Source of the DNA: an uncultured Tenacibaculum sp.
GTDB lineage: Bacteria > Bacteroidota > Bacteroidia > Flavobacteriales > Flavobacteriaceae
Reading direction: 5' to 3'
DNA length: 64,000 bases
Assembly (NCBI GenBank): GCA_947498055.1
Contig: CANMJA010000005.1
Coordinates: forward strand, 124,001-188,000
Shown: positions 9,436 through 19,296 of the stretch, piece by piece
Layout of the letters: every line of letters begins with the position of its first letter
How positions within the stretch are numbered: position 1 is the stretch's first letter
Notes under the pieces: model-generated
The model's input: the letters and a program-made list of their open reading frames with translations, nothing else
What the model was told of the DNA's origin: nothing
Databases searched by the model: none
Made by a program: the position numbers and the translations under genes

Positions 9436-9450
9436 ATCCCCTAAAAAAAC
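9436..9450 (+). promoter_or_regulatory. Shared ATCCCCTAAAAA-type motif, site 2
   Basis: ATCCCCTAAAAAAAC lies about 170 bases upstream of the DUF5060 gene, in the 225-bp gap after the GH16 gene. Relative to the gene it precedes, it has the same orientation as site 1, suggesting common control of the locus. Confidence 0.4.
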
Positions 9451-9619
9451 CATAATTGTATAAACAGTTTTGTGCTTTTTAAAAATCTAAAAACAAACAA
9501 ATTAATTTAGATTCTTTATTAAGTATATACTGTTTGTGCCTTGGTTTTTATGTTTTCCCTATTGATTAATAATAGGTTATTTAACAATCAATCTTACTTA
9601 ATATTTAAAATTAAAAATC

Positions 9620-12600
9620 ATGAAATTTATTAATTTAAAAAACGTATTGTTTTTTTTATTTTTAAGTGCTACAGTTTTTTCTCAGACAACTACAGGAGAA
9701 TTAAAAAGATGGCACAAAGTTAGTTTAACTTTTAACGGACCTAATACTTCTGAAACGGCGAACCCTAATCCGTTTTCAGATTATAGATTAGAAGTAACTT
9801 TTACGCATAATTCGAGTAATAGAAAATACAAAATACCTGGTTTTTTTGCTGCCTGTGGTAATGCTGCAAATAACGGTTGTTCTTCAGGAAATAAATGGCG
9901 TGTTCATTTTGTTCCAGATGAAACAGGAGTTTGGACGTGGGAAGCAACTTTTAAAAAAGGTTCTAATGTTGCTATCAATGGAGGAGGAACTAGCGCTGGT
10001 TTTATGGATGGAAACAAGGATACTTTTTCTATTGCAGAATCCGATAAAACAGGTGTTGACTTTAGAAATAAAAGTTTAGGAAGACTTCAATATGTTGGAG
10101 AGCATTATTTAAAGCATACAGGTACCAATCCACAAAATCCAAATGGAAAATGGTTTGTGAAAGCAGGGGCAGACTCTCCAGAAAATGCATTTAATTATGT
10201 AGATTTTGATGCGACTCCTAGTTACAAGAATAACTTAAATAAAATAGGAAGTAAAACTTGGCAACCACACCAACAAGATTATGTAGCTAGCGATGCAAGC
10301 TCTTATACTTGGGCTAATGGCAAGGGAACTGAAATTTTAGGAATGGTAAATTACCTTCACAAACAAGGAGCTAATGTAATGTCTTTTTTAACATGGAATA
10401 CCAGTGGAGATTGTGGAGCTGTTTTTCCTCATGTTTTGAAAGTAACAGAGCAAGAGTATGGAAGTACGAGCAGAGCACAACAATGGAATAAAGTGCATAA
10501 AGATCGTTTTGATGTTTCTAAATTAGGTCAGTGGGAAAAAGTAATGGAATATGCAGATAAAAAAGGAATCTACCTTCATTTTAAAACCATGGAAACAGAG
10601 AATGATAATAAAATGGATGGAGACACTTTTGGAAGACAAAGAAAGTTATACTACAGAGAGCTTATAGCAAGATTTGCGCATCATTTAGCGTTAAATTGGA
10701 ATATTACAGAAGAAACTACTTTACCGAATAATGTAGTAAAATCTACTGCTACCTATATAAAAGAGTTAGACGCTTATAATCATAATATCGTAATTCACAC
10801 ATATCCAGGTCAAAAAGACCAAAGATATACACCGCTTTTAGGAAACAAATCAGATCTTACTGGTGCTTCTTTACAATCGAATCAAAACTCTATACATAAT
10901 GATGTAAAAGAATGGTTGAAAAAATCGAAAGATGCTGGTAAAAAATGGGTGGTGGCTAACGACGAACAAGGTTCAGCATCACAAGGTATAAGAGTTTCAG
11001 ATAAAGATGTTAGAAAAAAAGTACTTTGGGGAACATTACTTGCAGGTGGTGCAGGTGTAGAATATTACAGTGGTTATTTAAATGATGATGGAGATATAAA
11101 TGGGAATGACCATAGAAAAAGAGGAAAAAAGTACAAAGAAGGAAGTTATGCTTTAAATTTCTTTAATCAATATTTACAATCAGATTTAGTAGATATGGTT
11201 AGTTCGGATGGTGTTACTAATGATAGAGGTGATTTTGTTTTTGCAAAAGCATCGAAAATATATGCAGTATACAGGCCGAACGGGGGTTCAACAGGTTTGA
11301 ATTTACCAACGGGAAATAATAATTATAATGTACAATGGTTTAACCCAAGAACTGGAGGTAGTTTAACAGCAAAAAACTCTTTAGGGTCAAATTTAGTAGC
11401 ACCAGATAGTAATGACTGGGTTGCTTTAATTACTAAAAAAGATACTGATGGAGGAGGTTCTGGTGATGGAGATTGTGTAGCTCTTGAAGTAAATGGAGTT
11501 GCTGCTGTAGAGGCAGAACATTTTGTTAGTCAGTCAAAAACAGAAAAAAGACAATGGTACAAGAGTGGTGCTGCGAATTTGCCAAGTCCAGATCCAGATC
11601 CTATTCATAATGTAGGAGCTAGTGAAACGGGTTATATAGAGATTTTGCCAGATACTAGAGTAACTCATGGCGATCCGTTAAAAGTTGGAGAAAGTTTTTC
11701 AGATACACCAGGAAAAGTAGCTATTGTAAACTATAAGGTTCAGTTCAGTTCAGCAGGAAAATACTTTGTTTGGGTAAGAGCACATTCTACAGGATCAGAA
11801 GATAACGGAGTTCATGTTGGAATTAATGGAACTTGGCCAAGTTCAGGACAAAAAATGCAATGGTGTACAGGTAAGAATAAATGGACTTGGGAAAGTAAGC
11901 AACGTACAGCAGCAAATCATTGTGGAGAAGCACAAAGAATATTTATAAACGTACCTTCTGCCGGTGTGCATACTATTTCTTTTTCAATGAGAGAAGATGG
12001 TTTTGAAATGGACAAGTTTGTTTTATCAAAAAGCTATACAAAACCTACAGGAACTGGGCCAGATGAAGTATTAACTGGTTGTGGAGGTGAAAATAGTACG
12101 CCACAAGTTTCTTTAACATCACCTACTAATGGTAGTGATTATATGGTTGACGAGTCGATTCAGTTAATAGCAAATGCAACAGATTCTGATGGTAGTGTTT
12201 CTAAAGTAGAATTTTTTGCGAATGGAAATTTAGTAGCTTCAAAAAATGCAGCTCCGTTTGAAGCAACAATAAAAATAGCACAAGCAGGAAGTTATAATAT
12301 TACAGCAAAAGCTACTGATAATTCGGGAGCAGTTGCAACTTCACTAGCAAAAAGTATTACTGTAAAAGAAAGTGCTACTGCATTAATTCAATTGCCTGGT
12401 GTTTTTGAGGCTGAAAATTATACAGCTAAATCGGGAACAATAAAAGCTGAAAGTACACCTGGATCAACAGGGCAGAATTTAGGTTTCATTAAAAACGGAG
12501 ATTTTACAGAATATGAAGTTGATGTTGCTTCTTCAGGAGAGTACTCATTTAGTATTTATGCCTCTACTGCAGGAATCGGAGGTCAAGTTGAAATTTTTGA

Positions 12601-13498
12601 AAATGGAGTTTCTGTAGGTGAAATTGTTATTCCAGTTAATGGAGAATGGCATCAGTATAAAAAGTATTCTACTAACGTTGCATTGACTTCAGGAGAAAAA
12701 ACATTGAAATTATTATGTAAAGGAGATAGTGGATTTTTATTTAATATGGATAAGTTGAATGCTACGGCAAATCAAATTTTAGATCAAGATGCTAGCCTTT
12801 CTCCAATACAAGATGCTTATTTACAGGGCGGAACAAGTTTTAATACAGATATGATTCGAATAGAGAGTGGAAAGAGAGAAGGTTATTTGTTATTTGATCT
12901 TTCAACAGTATCAGGTACAATTAAAAAAGCTTCTTTATCATTCACTGTGTATTCTGATTCTGGTAACGGAGCATTAAAAGTAAACAAAGGAACTGTAAAT
13001 AGTTGGGAAGAAGGAAATTTATCTAATTCCAATAAGCCAGATAAAGGAGATTTGTTAGGTGAAATTAACGAAAATTATACTTTGTCAAAAGAAGTAACAA
13101 TTCCGCTTAATGTTTCTAAAATTTCTGGTAGTAAGTTAAGTTTAATTGTGAGTATGATTGGAGGAAATGATTTTGCTTTTGCTTCAAAAGAAAATGGATC
13201 TGTATCGTCTGCAAAATTAAGTGTAACGTATGGTAGTGCTAACAGTGTTTCCACAAGTCTTTTAAAAGAAGAAATTAAACTATTTCCTAATCCAGTAGCT
13301 AATAGACTTAATTTTTCTGATATAGAAAAAGTTTCAAAAGTTCGAATATTTAATTATTCAGGAGTTCTTTTAAAAGAGGAAGATATTAAAGATTTAAACT
13401 CTATAGATATTTCTGAAATACCAAAGGGACTTCATATTGTTAAATTATATAACGAGTCGGGTGTTGTTGTTGTAGAGAAGAAAATTCTAAAAAAGTAA
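9620..13498 (+). CDS. Multi-domain secreted DUF5060 putative glycoside hydrolase with Ig-like, CBM6 and T9SS domains
   Basis: This 1292-residue protein has a signal peptide (ending FSQ), a DUF5060 N-terminal sandwich (about 25-140: LKRWHKVSLTFNGP, NPFSDYRLEVTF, WRVHFVPDETGVW), and a TIM-barrel-like region (about 145-600) with ANVMSFLTWNTSG, WVVANDEQG and GAGVEYYSGY. Next come an EAEHF-type domain like the GH115 C-terminal module (about 625-810), an Ig-like domain (about 825-915), a CBM6-like domain (FEAENYTA, about 928-1050), a DNRLRE/CBM96-like sandwich, and a type IX secretion tail (FPNPVANRLNF). The activity is unassigned. Pairing with GH16 suggests action on the same algal polysaccharide. 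Confidence 0.82.
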   Translation: MKFINLKNVLFFLFLSATVFSQTTTGELKRWHKVSLTFNGPNTSETANPNPFSDYRLEVTFTHNSSNRKYKIPGFFAACGNAANNGCSSGNKWRVHFVPDETGVWTWEATFKKGSNVAINGGGTSAGFMDGNKDTFSIAESDKTGVDFRNKSLGRLQYVGEHYLKHTGTNPQNPNGKWFVKAGADSPENAFNYVDFDATPSYKNNLNKIGSKTWQPHQQDYVASDASSYTWANGKGTEILGMVNYLHKQGANVMSFLTWNTSGDCGAVFPHVLKVTEQEYGSTSRAQQWNKVHKDRFDVSKLGQWEKVMEYADKKGIYLHFKTMETENDNKMDGDTFGRQRKLYYRELIARFAHHLALNWNITEETTLPNNVVKSTATYIKELDAYNHNIVIHTYPGQKDQRYTPLLGNKSDLTGASLQSNQNSIHNDVKEWLKKSKDAGKKWVVANDEQGSASQGIRVSDKDVRKKVLWGTLLAGGAGVEYYSGYLNDDGDINGNDHRKRGKKYKEGSYALNFFNQYLQSDLVDMVSSDGVTNDRGDFVFAKASKIYAVYRPNGGSTGLNLPTGNNNYNVQWFNPRTGGSLTAKNSLGSNLVAPDSNDWVALITKKDTDGGGSGDGDCVALEVNGVAAVEAEHFVSQSKTEKRQWYKSGAANLPSPDPDPIHNVGASETGYIEILPDTRVTHGDPLKVGESFSDTPGKVAIVNYKVQFSSAGKYFVWVRAHSTGSEDNGVHVGINGTWPSSGQKMQWCTGKNKWTWESKQRTAANHCGEAQRIFINVPSAGVHTISFSMREDGFEMDKFVLSKSYTKPTGTGPDEVLTGCGGENSTPQVSLTSPTNGSDYMVDESIQLIANATDSDGSVSKVEFFANGNLVASKNAAPFEATIKIAQAGSYNITAKATDNSGAVATSLAKSITVKESATALIQLPGVFEAENYTAKSGTIKAESTPGSTGQNLGFIKNGDFTEYEVDVASSGEYSFSIYASTAGIGGQVEIFENGVSVGEIVIPVNGEWHQYKKYSTNVALTSGEKTLKLLCKGDSGFLFNMDKLNATANQILDQDASLSPIQDAYLQGGTSFNTDMIRIESGKREGYLLFDLSTVSGTIKKASLSFTVYSDSGNGALKVNKGTVNSWEEGNLSNSNKPDKGDLLGEINENYTLSKEVTIPLNVSKISGSKLSLIVSMIGGNDFAFASKENGSVSSAKLSVTYGSANSVSTSLLKEEIKLFPNPVANRLNFSDIEKVSKVRIFNYSGVLLKEEDIKDLNSIDISEIPKGLHIVKLYNESGVVVVEKKILKK

Positions 13499-13515
13499 TC
13501 ATCATTTTATTATAA

Positions 13516-13546
13516 TAAAAAGGCTCGCAATTGCGAGCCTTTTTTT
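13516..13546. terminator. Bidirectional terminator, perfect palindrome
   Basis: AAAAAGGCTCGCAA pairs perfectly with TTGCGAGCCTTTTT, with a T run on both strands. It separates the convergent DUF5060 gene and mscL. Confidence 0.95.
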
Positions 13547-13569
13547 ATGTAGTAGTTAAAAGAAAAAAA

Positions 13570-13974
13570 TTAATCTTTTTTAAGTAGGTCTCTAATTTCC
13601 GCTAATAAATCTTCTTGAGAAGGTCCTGCTGGTGCAGCTTCTTCTTCTTTCTTTTTCATTTTATTGTATGATTTAATCATTATAAACATAACAAAACCTA
13701 CAATAATTAAATTGATTATTGAATCTATCCAAGCTCCATATAAAATAGCATTTTCAGGTTGTGATACTTTTCCAGCTGCGTCAACAATTGCTTCAGATAA
13801 AATTATTTTTTTATCAGCAAAACTTACACCTCCAGTAAACATACCTACTACTGGCATAACAATATTACTTACGAAACCTTTTACAACAGTACCAATTGCG
13901 CCAGCCATAATTACCGCGACAGCAAATTCAATTACATTACCACCTGTGATAAACTCTTTAAACTCTTTTAACAT
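13570..13974 (-). CDS. mscL: Large-conductance mechanosensitive channel MscL
   Basis: A 134-residue protein with the conserved N-terminus LKEFKEFITGGNVIEFAVAV, first membrane helix VIMAGAIGTVVKGFVSNIVM, second helix around residues 85-105 (SIINLIIVGFVMFIMI) and a charged C-terminal bundle. The homopentamer opens under membrane tension to release solutes on hypo-osmotic shock. Length and pore-helix glycines are normal. Confidence 0.95.
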   Translation of the reverse strand: MLKEFKEFITGGNVIEFAVAVIMAGAIGTVVKGFVSNIVMPVVGMFTGGVSFADKKIILSEAIVDAAGKVSQPENAILYGAWIDSIINLIIVGFVMFIMIKSYNKMKKKEEEAAPAGPSQEDLLAEIRDLLKKD

Positions 13975-14022
13975 GATTATTTGTTTTTTGATTGTTATTA
14001 ATAATCACAATTTAAGAATTTT

Positions 14023-15123
14023 TTAACGTTTCACCAATCTTTTTATTCTTTGAGATAAGGCAGTTAAAATTTCATAAGGAATGGTTTCGCATTTATGCGC
14101 CATGTAATCAACATGTTGTTGGTGGTTAAAAAGAATTACTTCATCACCTTCTTTACACTCAATACTAGTAACATCAACCATAATCATGTCCATACAAACA
14201 TTTCCAATAATTGGTACTGGTTGATTATTAATAATAACAAATCCATTTTTATTTCCTAGTTTTCTAGAAATACCATCTGCATGACCAACAGGAATAGTAG
14301 CACTTTTAGTAACTTTATTTGCAACAAAGGCTCTATTGTAACCAACAGTTTCTCCAGGTTGCACAATGTGTATTTGTGAAATAATAGATTTTAAAGTGTG
14401 CGTGTTTTTCAGATTAGCAGTTTCTTGAGGATTGTTTCCAAAACCATATAATCCAATTCCTACACGAACCATATCAAATTGCGCTTTCGGATAATTAATA
14501 ACTCCAGAAGTATTTAAAATATGAATCATAGGTTCATAACCTAAATGATCATAAATTTGTTTTACGATATAAGCAAAGTTATTTATTTGATTTACTGTAA
14601 ATTCTTGTTCGTTAGGATCTTCACTAGCAGCTAAATGAGAAAAAACAGATTGTACAACAACATTGTTAGATTTTTTTAATTCTGTTAAAATATTTGGAAC
14701 ATCTGTATGCCAAAAACCTAACCTGTTTAACCCTGTGTTAAATTTAATATGAATAGGGTAATTCATTAAAGGAACTCTATTCGCATAAGCTAAAAAAGCA
14801 TCTAAAATTTTAAAATTATATAAATTAGGTTCTAATCTATGTTTAACAATGTCTTCTATATTTGGTATTTGAGGATGTAAAACAAGTATTGGTGTTTCAA
14901 TACCAGCTTCTCTTAATAAAACACCTTCATTACTATAAGCTACAGCAAAATAGTCTACATGTTCTGCTGCAATTTTTGCAACTTCTATAGCATCACTACC
15001 ATAACCAAAAGCCTTTACAACAGCAAGTATTTTAGTTTTAGGCTGTAATTTTTGTTTAAAATAATTTAAATTATGCAAAATAGCATTTGCATCTATTTCT
15101 AATACCGTTACATGATTATTCAT
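14023..15123 (-). CDS. alr: Alanine racemase
   Basis: This 366-residue PLP enzyme interconverts L- and D-alanine for peptidoglycan. It shows the lysine loop AVVKAFGYG (33-41; the PLP lysine), the PLP-binding [10 protein letters not shown], and the catalytic tyrosine in VGYNRAF. It is a stand-alone racemase, not the MurF-Alr fusion seen in some Bacteroidota. Its start overlaps the end of the thymidine kinase gene by 8 bases, so the two are co-transcribed and probably translationally coupled. Confidence 0.94.
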   Translation of the reverse strand: MNNHVTVLEIDANAILHNLNYFKQKLQPKTKILAVVKAFGYGSDAIEVAKIAAEHVDYFAVAYSNEGVLLREAGIETPILVLHPQIPNIEDIVKHRLEPNLYNFKILDAFLAYANRVPLMNYPIHIKFNTGLNRLGFWHTDVPNILTELKKSNNVVVQSVFSHLAASEDPNEQEFTVNQINNFAYIVKQIYDHLGYEPMIHILNTSGVINYPKAQFDMVRVGIGLYGFGNNPQETANLKNTHTLKSIISQIHIVQPGETVGYNRAFVANKVTKSATIPVGHADGISRKLGNKNGFVIINNQPVPIIGNVCMDMIMVDVTSIECKEGDEVILFNHQQHVDYMAHKCETIPYEILTALSQRIKRLVKR

Positions 15124-15724
15124 TTTCTTCTTTGTTATGAGCTTTTTGCTCTTGTATGGCTTTGTAGTAAGCTGCTCTACTAAGTGGTTCGTATTCTTGT
15201 GTTTCCCCTAAAAGTACAATATTTTCACTTTCTGCTTTTCTAAAACTATAATGTGCTAAGTTTCCAGTTCTTGTACACACTGCATGTACTTTGGTTACAT
15301 ATTCTGCTGTTGCCATAAGTGCAGGCATAGGACCAAAAGGATTTCCTTTAAAATCCATATCTAAACCAGCAACAATTACACGAATACCTCTGTTTGCTAA
15401 ATCGTTACAAACAGCTACTATTTCGTCATCGAAAAATTGTGCTTCATCAATTCCAACAACATCTACATTGTTTGCTAGTAGTCGAATATTGGCAGAAGCA
15501 GGAACGGGAGTAGAACGAATTCTATTATCGTTATGAGAAACTACTTCTTCTACATCATAACGAATGTCTATTTCTGGTTTAAAAATCTCTACTTTTTGCT
15601 TTGCAAATTGTGCTCTTTTAAGTCTTCGAATTAATTCTTCGGTTTTTCCAGAAAACATTGAACCGCAAATTACTTCAATCCAACCAAATTGTTCTGTATG
15701 ATTTACTGTGTTTTCAAGAAACAT
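15116..15724 (-). CDS. tdk: Thymidine kinase (type II)
   Basis: A 202-residue protein with P-loop [14 protein letters not shown] (about 21-34), the Walker B-like [10 protein letters not shown] and the thymidine-binding lasso region with [11 protein letters not shown]. It phosphorylates thymidine in the pyrimidine salvage pathway. Some type II kinases carry a Cys4 zinc site; here only the VHAVCTRTG cysteine is obvious, so zinc binding may be reduced. It is the first gene of the tdk-alr pair. Confidence 0.93.
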   Translation of the reverse strand: MFLENTVNHTEQFGWIEVICGSMFSGKTEELIRRLKRAQFAKQKVEIFKPEIDIRYDVEEVVSHNDNRIRSTPVPASANIRLLANNVDVVGIDEAQFFDDEIVAVCNDLANRGIRVIVAGLDMDFKGNPFGPMPALMATAEYVTKVHAVCTRTGNLAHYSFRKAESENIVLLGETQEYEPLSRAAYYKAIQEQKAHNKEENE

Positions 15725-15825
15725 TTTGTAATTTTAATGCTCAATTTATTTATTTTTGTCTCACCTAAGTTTAACCACAAATGTATTAAATTTTAAGAGC
15801 AAAAAATAAAACCTACAGATAACTT

Positions 15826-16917
15826 ATGCACAAAAAATTAGCTTCAGATCTAACGAGTTTAGCGCACAGTATTTTACAAATGAAGAATAAAGAAGATGTA
15901 AATGCTTTAAAAGATAAAGCGTATGCATTGTATGAAAAGCTAACAGTACTAGCGTATGTAGAGGAATATATTAATACAACACCACAAGCAGAAGTCACAA
16001 AAGAGGAGTTGTTAACTCAAATTGAAAAAATAGAAATAGATAGAGAGGAAAACAGTCGCTTAGTAGCGTTAAAAGTGGAAGAAAATTCTGTAGAAAAAGA
16101 AGAAATAACGGAACCAATAGTTGATGTAAAGGAGGAAGAAATAGTTTCAACTATAATAGATCAATCAGTAGAAAAAGAAACTGATACAGAAAAAAAAGAG
16201 GAAGTTTTAGAAAGTATTGAAGAAAGTACTGTAGAAAAAACAGAACAAATTGTAGAGGAAGAGTTAGAAAGCATAGTTGAAGATAATCTAGAAGAAAAGT
16301 ATGAAAAAGAAGAAGACGTTACAGAAAATGTTGAAGAGGTTTTTGCAGAGAAATTAGAAGAACCTATAAAACAAATTGTAGAGGAAAAGGTAGATAATAT
16401 CACAGAAGAATCAGGAAATGAGGCTGTAGAGGAACAAAAAAATGTTATTGATAATACAATAGAGGAAGTTATTGAAGAAAAAAAGAAGGTTGAAGAAATT
16501 GAAGAACAACCTTTTGAAGAACTTGAAAACTTATTGTTTGGAGAGAAAGATGTAAAAAATGATGCAGATTTTATAGAAGAATTAAAAGCACCAACATTAG
16601 AAGAAGAGCTAAAAGATACACTCCCTGTAGATGTTATGGCTAATTTATTTCAAAAAGTAGAGCCTAAAAAAACAGTAAACGATCATCTTCAAAATACCAT
16701 ACAAATTGATTTAAATGATAGAATTGCATTTGTAAAACATTTATTTAATGGAAATCAAACAGATTTTAACAGAGTAATTTCTCAATTAAATACATTTAAA
16801 ACAGAAAAAGAAGCAAAAGGTTTTATTAATAGAATGATAAAACCAGATTATAATTGGAGCGATAAGGAAGAATATGAAAACAGATTGTTAGAGATTATTG
16901 AACGTCGTTTTTTATAA
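15826..16917 (+). CDS. Conserved protein with long glutamate-rich linker, function unknown
   Basis: This 363-residue protein has a conserved-looking helical N-terminus (1-60) and C-terminal domain (about 280-363; NDRIAFVKHLFNGNQTDFNR and YNWSDKEEYENRLL), joined by about 200 residues dominated by Glu, Val and Ile in irregular EE-V-E repeats. The middle is low-complexity and highly acidic, probably disordered or coiled-coil. No catalytic motif was seen. The gene is divergent from tdk and is followed 21 bases later by a DUF6165-like gene. Confidence 0.75.
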   Translation: MHKKLASDLTSLAHSILQMKNKEDVNALKDKAYALYEKLTVLAYVEEYINTTPQAEVTKEELLTQIEKIEIDREENSRLVALKVEENSVEKEEITEPIVDVKEEEIVSTIIDQSVEKETDTEKKEEVLESIEESTVEKTEQIVEEELESIVEDNLEEKYEKEEDVTENVEEVFAEKLEEPIKQIVEEKVDNITEESGNEAVEEQKNVIDNTIEEVIEEKKKVEEIEEQPFEELENLLFGEKDVKNDADFIEELKAPTLEEELKDTLPVDVMANLFQKVEPKKTVNDHLQNTIQIDLNDRIAFVKHLFNGNQTDFNRVISQLNTFKTEKEAKGFINRMIKPDYNWSDKEEYENRLLEIIERRFL

Positions 16918-16938
16918 ACTTAAAGATTTTAAATATTC

Positions 16939-17331
16939 ATGAAAATAGAAGTATCGAACGGAGAGATTATAGATAAGTATACTATTTTAGAAATTAAACT
17001 TTCTGAAATAAAGGAGGAAAAAAAATTAAGGAATGTGAAACATGAATATGAGGTGTTAACACCAGTTGTACAAAGTATTTATGAAGAGGTGTCTAATGTT
17101 TCTAAACTAAAAGAATTACATGCTAATTTACTAGAAGTAAATAAAAAGTTATGGAAGATAGAAGACGATATTAGAGAGTGTGAAAAAGCGAAAGATTTTG
17201 GACAAACGTTTATTGATTTAGCGCGTGCTGTTTACTATACAAATGATGATCGTTCTATAGTAAAAAAGGAGATAAATGTACTTACAGGTTCTGATTTGGT
17301 GGAAGAAAAATCGTATGAGAATTATAAATAA
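16939..17331 (+). CDS. DUF6165-family protein
   Basis: A 130-residue soluble protein whose N-terminus, IEVSNGEIIDKYTILEIKL, is the hallmark of DUF6165. The rest is helical with charged heptads. Members are small intracellular proteins of unknown role, sometimes near glycan genes. The following DUF3089 gene starts 17 bases before this stop, indicating an operon. Confidence 0.75.
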   Translation: MKIEVSNGEIIDKYTILEIKLSEIKEEKKLRNVKHEYEVLTPVVQSIYEEVSNVSKLKELHANLLEVNKKLWKIEDDIRECEKAKDFGQTFIDLARAVYYTNDDRSIVKKEINVLTGSDLVEEKSYENYK

Positions 17332-18340
17332 GTCGCTTGTTAAATTATTTTGTTTAGCAGCATATATACTATTACTATCAAGCTGTAAATCTACTTATCA
17401 AACCCAAACATTTAGTAAAGCTACTATTCCAGTTGCGCCAGATTATTATAAAGAATCTTCCTGGGCGGTTTTACCATCGAAATACACCGAAGAATTTAAA
17501 AAATATGCTTCTAAAAAGATGGATACACTTCAAGCAGATGTTTTTTATGTGTATCCAACATTAAATTCCGATAAAAAAGACATTCGTTGGAATGTTTCAA
17601 TAGAAGATGAAGAACAGAAAAATAAAATAGTAAACAAAGCTGTTTTAATGCAAGCATCAGCGTTTGCTAGTTCAGGAAAAGTATACGTTCCTTTTTACAG
17701 ACAAGCACATATACGATCGTATAAATTATTTAAAAAAGGAGGAAAACAAGCACAAGAGGTGGCTTATTTAGATGTGAAAAATGCTTTTGAAGTATATTTG
17801 AAAAAATACAATAAAGGAAGACCTATAATTATGGTAGGTCATAGTCAGGGAACTACACATTTATTAAGAGTGTTAAAAGAGTTTTTTGATGATAAACCAT
17901 TGCAAAAACGTTTAATAGCAGCTTACATTCCTGGAATTAGGGTAAAAGAAAAAGAGTTTAAAACCATTCAAGTAATGACTTCCCCTAATGAAACAGGAGG
18001 GTTTGTTTCTTGGAATACGTTCAAGAAAAACAACTATCCTAAGAAAGATAAAAACTGGTATAAAGGAAGTGTAACTACCAATCCTATTACCTGGAATGCT
18101 TCTAAAAAAACTACTTTAAAACAGCATAAAGGCTTTTTATATACGAATGGAAAGTTATATAAGAACGCATTAAAAATTGAAATAACAGATGGTTTAGTTT
18201 GGAGTACAAATCCGAAATTTCCAATGCGTTTATTTATGTCTTTCTTAAAAAATTACCATGCAGGTGATATCAATCTTTTTTGGCAAAATATAAGAGAAAA
18301 TTCATTAAAAAGAACAAATACGTGGTTAAGAAATAAATAG
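17315..18340 (+). CDS. DUF3089 alpha/beta-hydrolase lipoprotein
   Basis: The ATG at 17315 gives MRIINKSLVKL and a lipoprotein signal with lipobox LLSSC (about residue 24). The upstream extension of the frame to 17276 lies inside the previous gene and is not a plausible start. The body has the DUF3089 pattern: DVFYVYPTL near the N-terminus and the nucleophile elbow GHSQGTTHLLR, with the serine expected to be catalytic. Members are predicted lipase/esterase-like enzymes anchored in the envelope; the substrate is unknown. Confidence 0.82.
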   Translation: MRIINKSLVKLFCLAAYILLLSSCKSTYQTQTFSKATIPVAPDYYKESSWAVLPSKYTEEFKKYASKKMDTLQADVFYVYPTLNSDKKDIRWNVSIEDEEQKNKIVNKAVLMQASAFASSGKVYVPFYRQAHIRSYKLFKKGGKQAQEVAYLDVKNAFEVYLKKYNKGRPIIMVGHSQGTTHLLRVLKEFFDDKPLQKRLIAAYIPGIRVKEKEFKTIQVMTSPNETGGFVSWNTFKKNNYPKKDKNWYKGSVTTNPITWNASKKTTLKQHKGFLYTNGKLYKNALKIEITDGLVWSTNPKFPMRLFMSFLKNYHAGDINLFWQNIRENSLKRTNTWLRNK

Positions 18341-18392
18341 ATTGGTGTAACAAAAAAGGAAGCGGGTCGTCTTCCATTTAAAACCAAGTATT

Positions 18393-18863
18393 ATGAAACG
18401 TATTACAACACTTATCGTATTATTTTTAGCAATAACCATTACTGCACAAGATAACACCTTTAAACAATTTTATAAGTCGCATAAAAAAGAAGCAGAAGTT
18501 TCTTTAAATGTTCCTGGTTTTTTAGCCAGAATGTTTATAGATAATGAGGATGTAGATGAAGAAGAGTTATTAAAGAAAGCTAGCAACTTTAAAATATTAG
18601 TTTTTAATAATGAAGAAGGGGTTAGAAGTGATTTTACAAAATTTATAAAGAAAAATGAATTTAAAACACTTGTTCGTGTAAAAGATGATGGCAATAGAGC
18701 CGAAGTATACTTTGTAGAAAGAGGAGATTATATTAGAGAAATAGTTATTATGGCCGGCAGTAAGGAAGAAGAGTTGGTTTTGTTAGGGTTAAAAACAAAA
18801 TTAACTAAAGATGAATTAGCGTCTATAGTCTCTTCTACAAAAAAAGAGATAGCCTCTAAGTAA
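18393..18863 (+). CDS. DUF4252 exported protein
   Basis: A 156-residue protein with signal peptide (MKRITTLIVLFLAITITAQ) and the DUF4252 body (LNVPGFLARMF, FKILVFNNEEG, REIVIMAG). This family is common in Bacteroidota, often next to ECF sigma and anti-sigma genes, but here no sigma gene is adjacent. It may be co-transcribed with the DUF3089 gene 52 bases upstream. Function unknown. Confidence 0.8.
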   Translation: MKRITTLIVLFLAITITAQDNTFKQFYKSHKKEAEVSLNVPGFLARMFIDNEDVDEEELLKKASNFKILVFNNEEGVRSDFTKFIKKNEFKTLVRVKDDGNRAEVYFVERGDYIREIVIMAGSKEEELVLLGLKTKLTKDELASIVSSTKKEIASK

Positions 18864-18888
18864 AGTAAGTATTAAAGGATACAATATT

Positions 18889-18914
18889 AACAAGGGGTTT
18901 TAACCCCTTGTTTT
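18889..18914 (+). terminator. Rho-independent terminator
   Basis: Stem AACAAGGGGTT with AACCCCTTGTT and a following TTTT. It lies between the convergent DUF4252 and ArsC-like genes. Confidence 0.85.
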
Positions 18915-18918
18915 AGTT

Positions 18919-19266
18919 TTATGATATATGATTTTTTAAATTTTCAATAGTTTTTTTACTGTTTCCTACGAAAATTTTATCATCCGTAATAAAAACAGGT
19001 CGTTTTAAAAAAGTGTATTCCTCTAAAATATACTGTTTATAATCTTGTTCTGTTAAATTCTGATTTTTTAAATCCATTTCTCTATACAACTTAGCTCTTT
19101 TATTAAACAAGTCTTCATAACTATTTGTATAAGAATGCATTTGTTCTAGTTGAGTAACAGTAATAGGAGTCGATTTTATTTCTTGTTTTTCAAAACCTTC
19201 TATGTTTACTTCTTTTAAAATGCGTCTGCAAGTATCACAAGTTTGTAGAAAATATACTTTTTTCAC
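18919..19266 (-). CDS. ArsC/Spx-like thioredoxin-fold protein
   Basis: The N-terminus KKVYFLQTCDTCRRILKE holds a CxxC at the ArsC/Spx active-site position and the C-terminal part has FLKRPVFITDD with the conserved Arg-Pro. The frame extends to a TTG at 19290, but GTG at 19266 gives 115 residues starting directly before the first beta-strand, the usual family layout. Members include arsenate reductases and YffB/Spx-like thiol proteins. No arsenic genes are nearby, so a general redox role is as likely. Confidence 0.8.
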   Translation of the reverse strand: MKKVYFLQTCDTCRRILKEVNIEGFEKQEIKSTPITVTQLEQMHSYTNSYEDLFNKRAKLYREMDLKNQNLTEQDYKQYILEEYTFLKRPVFITDDKIFVGNSKKTIENLKNHIS

Positions 19267-19296
19267 AATGTTTTCGTTTAGTACTACCAAAAATAC

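Noticed and set aside
16161..16403. Serine-rich frame antisense to the glutamate-rich protein
   Set aside because: A shadow of GAA/GAG-rich coding; low complexity and no start context.
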